Below, piece after piece: positions 51,676 to 61,012 of a stretch of DNA of 64,000 nucleotides (its first letter is position 1; each line of letters begins with the position of its first letter). Source of the stretch: Pseudonocardia alaniniphila (lineage in GTDB: Bacteria > Actinomycetota > Actinomycetes > Mycobacteriales > Pseudonocardiaceae); contig NZ_JAKXMK010000031.1 of the NCBI RefSeq assembly GCF_022524485.1, positions 96,647 through 160,646 of the forward strand. Reading direction: 5' to 3'. The notes under the pieces were generated by a model. The model saw only the letters and a program-made list of their open reading frames with translations, ran no database searches and was not told the origin of the DNA. The translations under genes were made by a program, and so were the position numbers.

Positions 51676-53076
51676 ATGGCCGTAGCGTCCTCCCTCGAGC
51701 TCTCCATCGCACTGGACCCGCACGGGCCCGAGCCGTTGCATCGCCAACTTCAGAACGCGATCCGAACGCACATCCGCGCGGGACAGCTCATCGAAGGTGC
51801 GTGCATGCCCTCGTCCCGCCGGCTCGCCGACGACTTGGGTGTTTCCCGGCGCATGGTCGTCGACGCCTACGAACAACTCATCGCCGAGGGATATCTCACC
51901 GCCCGCCAGGGCTCCGGCACGCGCGTGGCTCGAACCGACCGACCGTTGGCCACCCCGCCTCGTCCGCCGGCATGCGAACCGGCGCCGACGGCCCCGCGCT
52001 ATGACTTCCGGCCCGGCGTACCGGAGCTCGCGGCCTTCCCTCGCGCTGCCTGGGGCAGGGCGCTACGCCGGCAACTTCGAACCGTCCCCACCGCCGATCT
52101 GCACTACCCGCACCCCCAGGGCCACATAGACCTGCGTGAAGCCCTCGCCGACTACCTCGGGCGGGTTCGCCAAGCCCGCACCGACGCCGCGCATCTGCTC
52201 GTCTGCTCCGGCTTCACCCAAGCCCTCACGCTGCTGTGCCAAGCATTGCGCCAGGCCGGGGCCACGCGCATCGCCATGGAAGACCCCGGCCTGCCCTCGG
52301 TTCCCGTCATCGTGCGGGAACAGGGGTTGCATCCTGTTCCGATCCCGGTCGATCAGGACGGCATCGACGTCAACGCCCTCACCTCGGCTACGGCCGACGC
52401 CGTGGTCGTCACCCCCGCACACCAGTTCCCCACCGGAGTGGTCCTGGCCCCACACCGCCGCGAGGCCCTGCTGCGCTGGGCGCGGGAAGGGCACCTGGTC
52501 ATCGAGGACGACTACGACGCGGAGTTCCGCTACGACCGCTTCCCCGTGGGCGCCCTGCAGGGCCTGGCCCCTGAGCACGTCATCCTGGCCGGCACCACCA
52601 GCAAAACGCTGTGCGCGGCAATGCGACTGGGATGGCTCGCCCTGCCCAGCTCACTGGTCACGCCGGTCGCCGACAGCAAACAGCTCGCCGACCATGGGTG
52701 CGCCGTCCTGGACCAGCTCGCCCTCGCCGACTTCCTCACGACCGCTGAGTACGACCGGCACGTCCGTGCCATGCGCGGCCGATACCGCAACCGCCGCGAC
52801 GCCCTCACTCAGGCACTGCGCCACCACGCACCCGAACTCCGCCTCACCGGAGCGTCCGCCGGTCTGCACCTGCTCGCCGAGCTGCCCCCGGAGCGGCACG
52901 AGGCAGCGGTACTCGAGGCCGCCGCCCGCGACCATCTGCACATGGACGGCCTCGCCCGCTTCCGTCACACCCAGGACACAGGTAGGCACGGCCTGGTCCT
53001 GGGCTACGGCAATCTCGCCACCACGGCGGTGGAGGACGGAGCCCGGCTCATCGCCCGCGCGCTCGCCTGCTCATGA
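51676..53076 (+). CDS. PdxR/MocR-family regulator (GntR HTH plus aminotransferase domain)
   Basis: A 466-residue chimeric regulator. The GntR winged helix spans about 15-85 (LHRQLQNAIRTHIRAGQLIE, SRRLADDLGVSRRMVVDAYE). It is joined by a proline-rich linker to a fold-type I aminotransferase domain with HPQGHIDLREALADYLGRVR, the aspartate EDDYDAEF that contacts the cofactor, and Lys310 (AGTTSKT) that would bind pyridoxal phosphate. The ligand domain normally senses PLP without catalysis. The ATG at 51676 has only a very close GGGAG, so the mRNA may be nearly leaderless. It is divergent from the PPOX-type flavoprotein. Confidence 0.9.
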   Translation: MAVASSLELSIALDPHGPEPLHRQLQNAIRTHIRAGQLIEGACMPSSRRLADDLGVSRRMVVDAYEQLIAEGYLTARQGSGTRVARTDRPLATPPRPPACEPAPTAPRYDFRPGVPELAAFPRAAWGRALRRQLRTVPTADLHYPHPQGHIDLREALADYLGRVRQARTDAAHLLVCSGFTQALTLLCQALRQAGATRIAMEDPGLPSVPVIVREQGLHPVPIPVDQDGIDVNALTSATADAVVVTPAHQFPTGVVLAPHRREALLRWAREGHLVIEDDYDAEFRYDRFPVGALQGLAPEHVILAGTTSKTLCAAMRLGWLALPSSLVTPVADSKQLADHGCAVLDQLALADFLTTAEYDRHVRAMRGRYRNRRDALTQALRHHAPELRLTGASAGLHLLAELPPERHEAAVLEAAARDHLHMDGLARFRHTQDTGRHGLVLGYGNLATTAVEDGARLIARALACS

Positions 53077-53154
53077 TCGCCACGAGATCGGGTTTTGCGC
53101 CCTCGGAGAGGCGAGAACCCTAATCTGGGAACGATCAACCCATCGCTGAGCGGC

Positions 53155-54321
53155 TCAGGCGGTGGCGCCGAAGTTGCTCAGGAGAGCGGCCGGCCCGTCG
53201 GCGGAGAGCAGGTGGTCACCGGCGGCGTTCGCTTCGGCGACGACGCCGGCCATCCGTCGGAGCATGGCCGCCTCGTAGCTCGCGATCGCTGCCTCGATGT
53301 CGGAGGGCAGCGCGGTGAGGGCATCGACGAGTTCGAGGGCGTCGAGGAGCGCCATGTTGACGCCCTGTCCGGTGAACGGGGGCATCACGTGGGCGGCGTC
53401 CCCGACGAGGGTGAGGCCGCGGTGGGGCGACCATTCCTGATGGATGGGCACCGTGTGCAAGGGCCAGTAGGAGAAGCCGCCGTCGACCTGGTCGAGGATG
53501 CCGTGAATCTCCGGGCTCCAGCCGTCGAGGAAAGCGTGGAGCTCGGCGAGCAGCACGTCCTCGTCCGAGACAGTGCTCCCTCGGAAGTGGGAAGGATCCG
53601 CGTCGGTGCGCAGCGCCACGTAGATGTGGATCGAGCCGTCGCCGTTGCGCTGAGCAAGCACGGCCTTGTTCACGCCGACAGCGAACATCGAGCCCTCGCC
53701 GACATGCCGGGCGACAAACGACGCCGGGTCCGGTCGCGCGATATCACCGCGGATGAAGGTGACGCCGCAATACGTGGGCCGGACGGGCGTGCGGAGGGGG
53801 CGTGCGCACGAGCCGATGCCGTCGCAGCCGATGACGAGGTCGGCGTCGACCCCGGTTCCGTCAGGGAGTTCGACGCGGTAACCGCGGCCGGGAAGCGGCG
53901 TGATCTCGGTGACCGTTGTCGACCATCGGACGGTGCCGGACGGCAACGCGTCGAGCAGTATCTGGCGCAGCGTGACCCGGTCGATCTCCGGGCGGGACGG
54001 TTCGAAGTCGGCCTGGTCGATGTCGAGCAGCATCCGGGCTGTGGTGTCGAGGATCCGCAGGGTCTGCCCGTGTGGCCGGCTGAGGGCGGTGAACTCGTCC
54101 TGCAGGCCCATCTCGCGCACCGCGTGCTGACCGCCGTCCTCGGTGAGGTCGAGGCTGCCGCCCTGGGTGCGGGCGTGGGGGCCGGTATCGCGTTCGAGCA
54201 CCAGCGCCGGCACCCCCCGCATCTGCAGCAGCCGAGCGACGGCCAGGCCTGACGGGCCACCACCGAGGACCACGATCCGAGCATCACGGAGTGGGGGAGC
54301 AGAGCTGGGGGCGACGGGCAT
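53155..54321 (-). CDS. FAD-dependent monooxygenase (TetX/PHBH-like)
   Basis: A 388-residue class A flavoprotein. The N-terminal Rossmann motif is VLGGGPSGLAVARLL, the middle has VIGCDGIGSCARPL (DG motif for FAD/NADPH), and the GD motif is LVGDAAHVMPPFTGQGVNMA. GGSLDLTEDGGQHAV is close to tetracycline-inactivating-monooxygenase relatives. It hydroxylates an aromatic or polyketide-like compound using NAD(P)H and O2. The ATG at 54321 has GAAAGG upstream; the in-frame TTG at 54336 is less likely. It is downstream of a TetR gene in the same direction, with a near-perfect operator between them, so expression is probably induced by its substrate. Confidence 0.9.
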   Translation of the reverse strand: MPVAPSSAPPLRDARIVVLGGGPSGLAVARLLQMRGVPALVLERDTGPHARTQGGSLDLTEDGGQHAVREMGLQDEFTALSRPHGQTLRILDTTARMLLDIDQADFEPSRPEIDRVTLRQILLDALPSGTVRWSTTVTEITPLPGRGYRVELPDGTGVDADLVIGCDGIGSCARPLRTPVRPTYCGVTFIRGDIARPDPASFVARHVGEGSMFAVGVNKAVLAQRNGDGSIHIYVALRTDADPSHFRGSTVSDEDVLLAELHAFLDGWSPEIHGILDQVDGGFSYWPLHTVPIHQEWSPHRGLTLVGDAAHVMPPFTGQGVNMALLDALELVDALTALPSDIEAAIASYEAAMLRRMAGVVAEANAAGDHLLSADGPAALLSNFGATA

Positions 54322-54353
54322 GGCGAAGCCTTTCAAGAGAGGTGAGTCCCTTG

Positions 54354-54376
54354 AAAAGGTAAGTCAGTTACCTTTT
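54354..54376. promoter_or_regulatory. Palindromic operator AAAAGGTAA-GTCAG-TTACCTTTT
   Basis: Perfect nine-base arms around five bases, in an AT-rich island. It overlaps the TAA stop codon of the upstream TetR gene (54368-54370) and lies 33 bases before the FAD-monooxygenase start. TetR-class binding is likely. Confidence 0.7.
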
Positions 54377-55048
54377 GTCTTGCACTGTGTGCGGCCTCAC
54401 AGACCGCGTGCCGGGCGCTCCTGCGAGACCCGTGTCGACGAGGTCGAAGCAGGTGTCGATCCACTCGCCCACCCGGTCGTTGCGGGCGTGGGCGCGCACG
54501 TCGGAGCTGGTCAGCACCCGGAAGGGGAGGATCAACAGGGCTGCCGCCGCGCGCGCGTGCGGATCGAGGGGCTGCGTGCCCGTCTCGGCGGCGAGGATGT
54601 CGGACAGCGCCTGCTCGTAGTGTTCCCACATCAGCTGCAGGCGGCTGTGCAGGGCGGGATTGTCGCCGATGAGTGCGGCGAAGGCACTCATGCCCTCCGC
54701 GTCGTCGCGGGTGGCATCGGCGACGAGGTCGTGCGCGAGCCTGCGCACGGCTGCGGTGAAGCTGGTGCCGGCCGGGCGGCTGGTGAGCCGCTCCCGGATC
54801 CGGTCGAGCAGGACGTTCTCGTTGGCGAAGACGAGATCTTCCTTGGAGGCGAAGTAGACGAACAGCGTCTTCACCGACACGTCGGCCGACGAGGCGATCT
54901 CGGCGACGGTGACCTGGTCGAACCCCCGTTCGCGGAACATCCGCTGCGCGTTGCGGGCCAGCGCGTCGCGGGTGAGGCGTTTCTTGCGCTCACGCAGCCC
55001 CTCGGAGCGGGCCGACTGCCCACCGGCGGGTGCCGACGTGCCCGTCAT
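54368..55048 (-). CDS. TetR-family transcriptional regulator
   Basis: A 226-residue repressor. After a flexible N-terminus, residues ~20-70 hold the helix-turn-helix (LTRDALARNAQRMFRERGFD, VTVAEIASSADVSVKTLFVY), then a helical ligand domain (EHYEQALSDILAAETGTQP). The ATG at 55048 is the most plausible start; the frame is open to 55222 but the extra part is low-complexity and basic. It is followed by an FAD monooxygenase gene on the same strand, with the operator palindrome spanning its stop codon. It may thus repress the monooxygenase from within its own 3' end. Confidence 0.85.
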   Translation of the reverse strand: MTGTSAPAGGQSARSEGLRERKKRLTRDALARNAQRMFRERGFDQVTVAEIASSADVSVKTLFVYFASKEDLVFANENVLLDRIRERLTSRPAGTSFTAAVRRLAHDLVADATRDDAEGMSAFAALIGDNPALHSRLQLMWEHYEQALSDILAAETGTQPLDPHARAAAALLILPFRVLTSSDVRAHARNDRVGEWIDTCFDLVDTGLAGAPGTRSVRPHTVQDKR

Positions 55049-55243
55049 GGCCGCACCGGCAGGCACGGTGCCGGGTGGTGGCGCTCGCACCGGCCACCGG
55101 ACGTGCAGGGCCGCAGGGCGTCGGGACGGGCCGGCAGGCTTTCCATCGGCGAAGAGGTTACTCGGGCGCGAATGAGCATCGCCGACCTTCGGCCGTTCCC
55201 GTGGCGCTTGCCGTGTGTCCACGTCGATCGATGAATCCTCGAC

Positions 55244-56223
55244 TCAGATCGGACGCAGCGCCTCGAGGGCATGGTCGAGTTCCTCGACACTGCGGTTCGG
55301 TGGGAGGACGACGACCGGCATCTCGGCGCCTGCCGCGTACCAGCGATCCAGGCCGGCCCGGGCGGTTTCTGCGTTTCATCGATCAGGACCTCGGCGAACT
55401 CGGGAATGCCGGCGGCGTCGAGCGGCTTGCTCCCAGCGAGTACCGCAGCGACGGCGTCCTCGAATCCGAGATCACGCAGCAGGTTCGCATAGATAGGACC
55501 CATGCTCGTCAGATAGAAGGTGATCCACCACCACGCGAGTTCGCGCGCAACTTTCGGGTCGGGCGAGATCGCCGCAGGAATGCCCGGCCAGATCTTCGGC
55601 ATCGATCGGCTGGATCGGGAACGGGCCGTGCCCTCTTTCAGCAGGGGGATCTTGTCCGGGAGACCCGACAGCGGTAACAGGAAGGGATACCAGGCGTCGG
55701 CCAGTTCGCCGCAGAGCCGCACAGCGTTCGATCCCAGTGCTGCGAGCTGGATCGGGACGTCGGACGTCGGGCGCACGGCGAGCTTCAATGGCGAGCTACC
55801 TCCGGGAATCGTCGATGTGAGCCGCCCGCCGTCAAGGAGGTTGCGCACCTCGCGGGTGACGACTTCAAGCCGGTGCACCGGTGAACGAAATGCGACTCCG
55901 TGCAGGCCCTCGGCGAGCTGCGGGCTGCCCGCTCCGAGTCCGAGCACGAATCGGCCGCCGGAAAGCTCAGAGAGGCTGGTGGCGAGCATCGCGATGCTCG
56001 CGGCGCTGCGGCCCCATACGTTGAGCACGCCGGTGCCGATTCGGATGCGGGAGGTTCGCAGGGCGATCTCGGCCAGGAGCACGGAAACGTCGTGACCCCA
56101 TCCCTCTGCGACGTAGAGCGCGGAGTAGCCGAGCTCTTCGGCCCGGTCTGCAACGTGCAGCACGACGTTGCGCCGGGTTTCCAGCGGAGTGAGCCCTATC
56201 GCGAGTGGTCGGTGGGGGATCAT
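55244..56223 (-). pseudogene. LLM class oxidoreductase with C-terminal frameshift
   Basis: The frame from ATG 56223 encodes a luciferase-like F420/FMN enzyme: RPLAIGLTPLETRRNVVLHV, YVAEGWGHDVSVLLAEIALR, GTGVLNVWGRSAASIAML, GGRFVLGLGAGSPQLAEGLH. After AEVLIDE the frame turns into low-complexity sequence and runs on to 55045. The expected ending (RAGLDRWYAAGAEMPVVVLP, then NRSVEELDHALEALRP) is present in another frame and stops at 55244-55246. The break lies near 55360-55380 and may also include a small deletion. A full-length enzyme would need the frames rejoined. Confidence 0.75.
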
Positions 56224-56406
56224 CAGGTTCGGCTTTCGGATCGGGTCAGCGTCGTGACATGGGGTGAACAGTAATTCTGGGACAGAGCGGATGTTCCGGA
56301 ACTGTCCGTGCTCCACGTCGCACTACTCTCGCCGGTGCGGGTTGCAATCAGATTGCATCGTGCACGGCAGGGGAGCGGCCGGCATGATCGGAAATCGGGG
56401 GCCGGT

Positions 56407-59274
56407 GTGGAGTTTCGCATCCTGGGTCCACTCGAAGTCGCGATCGACGGTGTACCCGTGCCCATCGGTGGGCCGAAACCACGTGTACTGCTCGCCAGCC
56501 TTCTTCTGCGTCCCGGTTCGGTGGTCTCGACCGATCGCCTGGTCGAGGCCGTGTGGGGAGGCGCCCGGCCGCCCGACCCGCTCGGCGCTCTGCGCGCCTA
56601 CGTCTCACGATTGCGGGCCGTGCTGGCCCCGCTCCAGCACGGCGAGCGCCTGCGATACCAGGCGCCGGGGTACGTACTCGCCGTCGCCGACGACGAGCTC
56701 GACGCCACCGAGTTCGCGCGACTGGTCGCCGAGGCCCGGGATCGCGCGTCGGTAGGCGACCCCGGACGCGCGGTGACACTCTTCGACGCCGCGCTGGCGC
56801 TGTGGCGTGGCGACCCCCTCGCCGAGTTCGACTTTGCGCAGGTGAACGCCGACATCGCGCGCCTGGCAGACCTTCGGCTCGGCGCGAGCGAGGATCGCAT
56901 CGAGGCGATGCTCCACCTCGGCCGTGGCCATGAGGTCGTCACCGAGCTGGATGCCCTCGTGCGCCGCTTCCCCGGGCGCGAGCGCCTGGCCGCCCAGCTG
57001 ATGCGCGCGTTGTACGGGAGCGGACGACAAGCCGAGGCCCTGGCCGTGTACCGGGATCTGCGCCGCCGCCTCGTCGACGAGCTGGGGGTGGAGCCGTCGG
57101 AACCCGTCCGGACGGTGCACCGTCGCCTCCTGGAGCACGACCCGACGCTCGCCCCCGCCGGGGAACCGGCCACCAACCTGCCGCGCCGCGCCACGGCTTT
57201 CGTCGGCCGTGACCAGGAGATGCGCCGCATCGACACACTGATGCGCGATGCGCGGCTGTTGACGCTCACGGGCGTGGGTGGCGTCGGCAAGAGCCGAATG
57301 GCGCTGGAGGTGGCCGCGGCCCTTGACAGGTCCCGTTTCCCCGACGGGGTGTGGCTCTGCGAGCTCGACCCGCTCGCCGACGGCAGCCCGGTGAGTCACG
57401 TCGTGGCCACCGCCCTGCGGGTGCGGCAACGCCACGGCTCCACGATCGAGCAGTCGGTCATCGAGTACCTGAGGTCGCGGAAACTGCTGCTCGTGCTGGA
57501 CAACTGCGAGCACGTCCTCGACGCATCGGCGCGGCTGGCCGCCGACCTGATGGCCAACTGCCCCGGCGTCGTCGTTCTGGCGACCAGTCGCGAGTTCCTG
57601 GGCGTGCACGGCGAGCAGGTCTAGCGGGTGCCGCCGCTGTCCGTGGAGTACGCGACCACACTGTTCGCGCTGCGGGCGCGCACGACGCAGCCGGACTTCC
57701 CCTCCGATCCCGGGACGGACGGAACCGTCGCCGACATCTGTCGCAGGCTCGACGGCCTGCCGCTGGCGATCGAGCTGGCCGCCGCGAGGATGCGCGTGAT
57801 GAGCGCACCTGAGCTGGCACAACGGCTCGACGACGCCCGTCTGCTGACCGGTGGGTCGCGCACCGTGCAGCCCCGCCAGCAGAGCCTCGTTTCGGCGATC
57901 GACTGGTCCTACCGGTGGCTGTCCGCGCTCGAGCAGCAGATGTTCGCGCGGCAGTCCGTTCTTCCGGGCGGTGCAGACCTGGCCGCCGTACACGCGGTCT
58001 GCGCGCAGCCGCGGGCGACCGAGACCGAGACTCTCGACCTCCTCACCGCACTGGTCGACAAGTCGATGGTCGTGGCAACGAGCAGTCCCAGCGGAACCCG
58101 CTACCGCGTTCTGGAGACGCTGCGCGCCTACGGTCGCCGACGACTGCCGGACAGCGGACCTCTCGCTCGACGGCATGCCGAGCATTTCGTCGACCTGGCC
58201 GAGCGGGCCGCACGCGGTGTGCAAGGCCCCGACGAGCGGCTGTGGGTCGAGCGAGCGCTGCCGGACGTCGACAACTTCCGGGCCGCCTTCGAGTGGGCGT
58301 TCTCCGACCGCGACATCGACCTCACCTTGCGGCTGGTCGCTTCGCTGCCCGAGGTCCTGCAGGTCAGGATCGGGTACGAGGCGGCCGCCTGGGCCGAGCG
58401 TGCACTCGAGCTCGCGCCCGACGACCACCCGTTGTTCGTCGCCGGCATCGGTGCCGCTGCTCGTGGGGCGTGGTTTCTCGGCGACTTCGCCCGTGCCCGA
58501 GGTCTGGCAGCACGCGCCGGGGCACGCGTCCCCGCCGCCGGCACCGCCCGGTCGGGATATCCGGCCGACGTCGCAGCGGACGTCGCGTTGTACGAAGGCG
58601 ACGTCGACACCGCGCTGCGCTACTACGAGTCGCAGGTCGCCCTCGCCCGCGGGGACGCCGACCCGATTCGGCTCGCGTGGACGCTCTACTACGTCGCGAT
58701 CTGCGAGGCGGCACGCCGTACTCCCGAACGCGGGCTCCGCGCCGCAGAGGAATGTCTCCGTGTGGCGGAGGCCACTGCCAACCCCACCGCTACGTCGATG
58801 GCTCACTATGCGCTCGGTCTCGTGCTCAAGAAGTCCGACCCGGCCCGTGCTCTCGCGCTGTTCGACGAAGCGGCGAGCCGTGCGGCGTCCGTACACAACT
58901 ACTGGTGGCAGGGCATCGCGTTGATGGAGGCTGCGGCGACTCGCGCGATCCACGACGACGTCGTCGCTGCGGCCTGCTCGTTCGTCGACGTCCTCGATCA
59001 CTGGGATCGCACCGGGGACTGGACGCAGCAGTGGCTCAACCTGCGATACATCATCCGGCTGCTCGTACGGCTCGGCGCGGAGCAGGAAGCACTGACGCTG
59101 CATCACTGTCTCAACGCGGCAGGCAAGGTGTCGCCGCTGAGGAACCACCAATCGGGCCGACTGCTTGATGGACCAGATGGGCCACAGTCCCGAGCCGCGG
59201 CGGCGCTCGGTTCGGCCATGCCTGCCGTCCACGCGGTGCGGTTGGCTCGCTCCCGCCTGAGTCGTGCCTGCTGA
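56407..59274 (+). pseudogene. SARP/AfsR-type regulator interrupted by an amber codon
   Basis: A 955-codon frame. It has a winged-helix plus BTAD region (FRILGPLEVAIDGVPVPIGG, RLVDELGVEPSEPVRTVHRR), an NB-ARC ATPase with Walker A LTGVGGVGKS and Walker B LLLVLDNCEHV, then after the break a winged-helix segment (YRWLSALEQQMFARQSVLPG) and TPR-like helices to SRLSRAC. TAG at 57622-57624 falls in HGEQV-stop-RVPPLSVEYA; relatives have tryptophan (EQVWRVPPL), so TGG to TAG explains it. The frame continues unchanged and open for another 1.65 kb, which implies a recent event. The GTG at 56407 begins the conserved domain; an ORF start at 56308 would add 33 unrelated residues. Without readthrough only the DNA-binding and ATPase half is made. 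Confidence 0.85.
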
Positions 59275-59350
59275 TCACCAGTCCTGAGCTGTCGCTCAGT
59301 TCGCGCGCGTGTGCGGCCGGTGAAGTTGTGGACGAACTCCGCGACGGCGG

Positions 59351-59374
59351 TTACGTTACATTTAGATGTCGTAA
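59351..59374. promoter_or_regulatory. AT-rich inverted repeat TTACG-N14-CGTAA
   Basis: TTACG (59351-59355) and CGTAA (59370-59374) flank TTACATTTAGATGT, an AT-rich island downstream of the SARP gene. It looks like an operator or promoter left without its gene; no intact gene begins nearby. Confidence 0.3.
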
Positions 59375-59557
59375 ACTGAGGCGCCGGTGGCCCCGATCCG
59401 GTCGTGAGTGACTACCGGGGTTGGCGCTTCCTCGATTCCCGCAACCTGGACCCGCCGCCTTCGGGCTCCCCGCGAAGGCGGCAGCACGCCGTCGATCCCC
59501 GGTTGTTTCCATAGGCGCAACCGGGGTCGACGGCGTAGCTACCGGCGAACGGCTCGT

Positions 59558-60212
59558 CTACTTGACGGCGAGCGGGTTGATCGGCGAGCCGAGCGCTCGG
59601 CGAAACTTGATCGGTGGTGCTGACAGCAGGAATTCGTAGACGCCGTCGGCTGCGCAGTCGGCCGCGAGCTCCTCGAAGTCGAGAACCGGCGCGGGATGGT
59701 CCGGCCACAGCCGCTGCCGCGATGCGCTGTTGAGCCCGTCGGCCGCAACCACAAGGTCGGCCGTCAGCTCGTGACGCCCGTCCGTCGCGATGTACGCCAC
59801 CGTTGCCCCGTGCTGGTGGTCGGTGGCCCCGACGACGCCGGCGCCGGTGCGGACGCAGCGTTCGGGCAGTGCACCGCGGAGCACCTCGTGTAGTGGCGCG
59901 CGGTGGATCGCGAGGACCGCCGACGTCATCGGGGCGGCCGTGGCGCAGCCGGCGACCGCCGGGTTGACGGATGTTGCCACGCGACACCGTCGGTATCGCG
60001 TGTGCGGACACAGCCGCATCGAGGCGAAGACCGAGGGTTCGAATGGCGTTGGGCCACAGCGTCAGACCCGCCCCGACCTCGGCGATGACCGGCGACCGCT
60101 CCAGCACGGTGACGTCCCAGCCGATCCGGTGCAGCGCGACCGCGGCCGTCAAACCGCCGATGCCTGCGCCGATGACGACCGCTGAACGTGTCCCGTTCCT
60201 GCCGGAAATCAC
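59558..60212 (-). pseudogene. FAD-monooxygenase N-terminus fused to a cyclase-like C-terminus, frameshifted
   Basis: From GTG 60212 the frame gives ISGRNGTRSAVVIGAGIGGL, TAAVALHRIGWDVTVLERSP and LTLWPNAIRTLGL, the start of a salicylate-hydroxylase-like flavoprotein. After RHGRPDDV it shifts; the next frame restores VLAIHRAPLHEVLRGALPER and LTADLVVAADGLNSASRQRL (the DG motif). Deleting one G near 59918-59921 rejoins them. Then, where a monooxygenase should continue for ~200 residues, the frame ends with AADCAADGVYEFLLSAPPIK and SPINPLAVK, which resembles the C-terminus of cyclase-family (kynurenine-formamidase-like) proteins. This looks like a deletion scar joining two genes. The product would lack the substrate-binding and GD motifs. 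Confidence 0.65.
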
Positions 60213-60265
60213 ACCTGCAGGCCAATGCGCGATCCGCACACCTGATCACGGATGACCGGGCCGGA

Positions 60266-60598
60266 TCAGCGGCTCTTGGCCACGGTGAGCAGCACTGCAG
60301 AGTCCTCGATCGCGTCGAGCGAGTGGCGCGCGTCGGGCACGATCAGGAGATCCCCCGCGGCACCGTCCCAAGCGACGTCCCCGGAGCCGAGCTTCACGCG
60401 CCCGCGCAGTACGTGCACGGTGGCTTCGCCGGGGTTCTCGTGCTCGTCCAGGCTGCTTCCGGCGGTCAGTGCGATCAGGGTCTGACGTAGGACGTGCTCG
60501 TGTCCGCCGTACACCGTCGTGGCGCTGCGACCGCTGGACGCCTGCCTGGCGATCTCGAGCTGCTCACGGGCGAGGGCAGTCAAAGAAATCTTCTTCAT
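60266..60598 (-). CDS. Cupin-domain protein
   Basis: A 110-residue single-domain cupin. The barrel motifs are HENPGEATVHVLRGRVKLGS and AGDLLIVPDARHSLDAIEDS; the first motif keeps H and E but is slightly degenerate. The N-terminal helix is MKKISLTALAREQLEIARQA. AAGGGG lies upstream of the ATG at 60598. Such small cupins bind a metal or sense anions and often act with adjacent enzymes, but the function here is unknown. It precedes the degraded flavoprotein region on the same strand. Confidence 0.82.
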   Translation of the reverse strand: MKKISLTALAREQLEIARQASSGRSATTVYGGHEHVLRQTLIALTAGSSLDEHENPGEATVHVLRGRVKLGSGDVAWDGAAGDLLIVPDARHSLDAIEDSAVLLTVAKSR

Positions 60599-61012
60599 CG
60601 GTGCACCCCTTCGGGACATGCGGGGTGGCGGCTGCCACACTCGCACGCCAAGTTCTACGCCAACCCGGACGTCGTCCCAGGCAGTTGGCCCGGAACGTGG
60701 ATTCGAGCGGTGCGGCAGTGGGGGTGACGATCCCGCCGAACCTGCGCCCGTGGCCGCCAGAGTCGGCCCCTCGACAACGGCCGGACCGGTCACCGGGATC
60801 TCGCTTGCTCTCGCGTCGTCACATCTCGGCTGCGAGCTCCGCGACCGCGCACGGTGACCTGCCCGAGCTGGGGGCCGCTCGGCTCGACAACTCCCGGCCA
60901 CAGCAGCCTCGACACGGGCGTCGCACCCCGGCGGGGTCGGGCGATGTCGACGACCCGGCGGTTGCCGGCGCGGCACGCGACGCCGCACCCGCGGGGTTCG
61001 GGCGTGGTGGCG
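60599..61012. other. Intergenic region without a recognised gene
   Basis: 414 bases lie between the cupin start and the end of the alpha/beta hydrolase gene, which reads in the same direction. Open frames are present on both strands, as expected at this GC content, but none has a recognisable motif. The cupin promoter probably lies near 60620-60720. Confidence 0.5.

Noticed and set aside
56605..59232. An 875-codon open frame on the minus strand opposite the second SARP regulator
   Set aside because: It is an antisense shadow caused by high GC in third positions; it has no recognisable domain, whereas the plus strand encodes a full SARP architecture.
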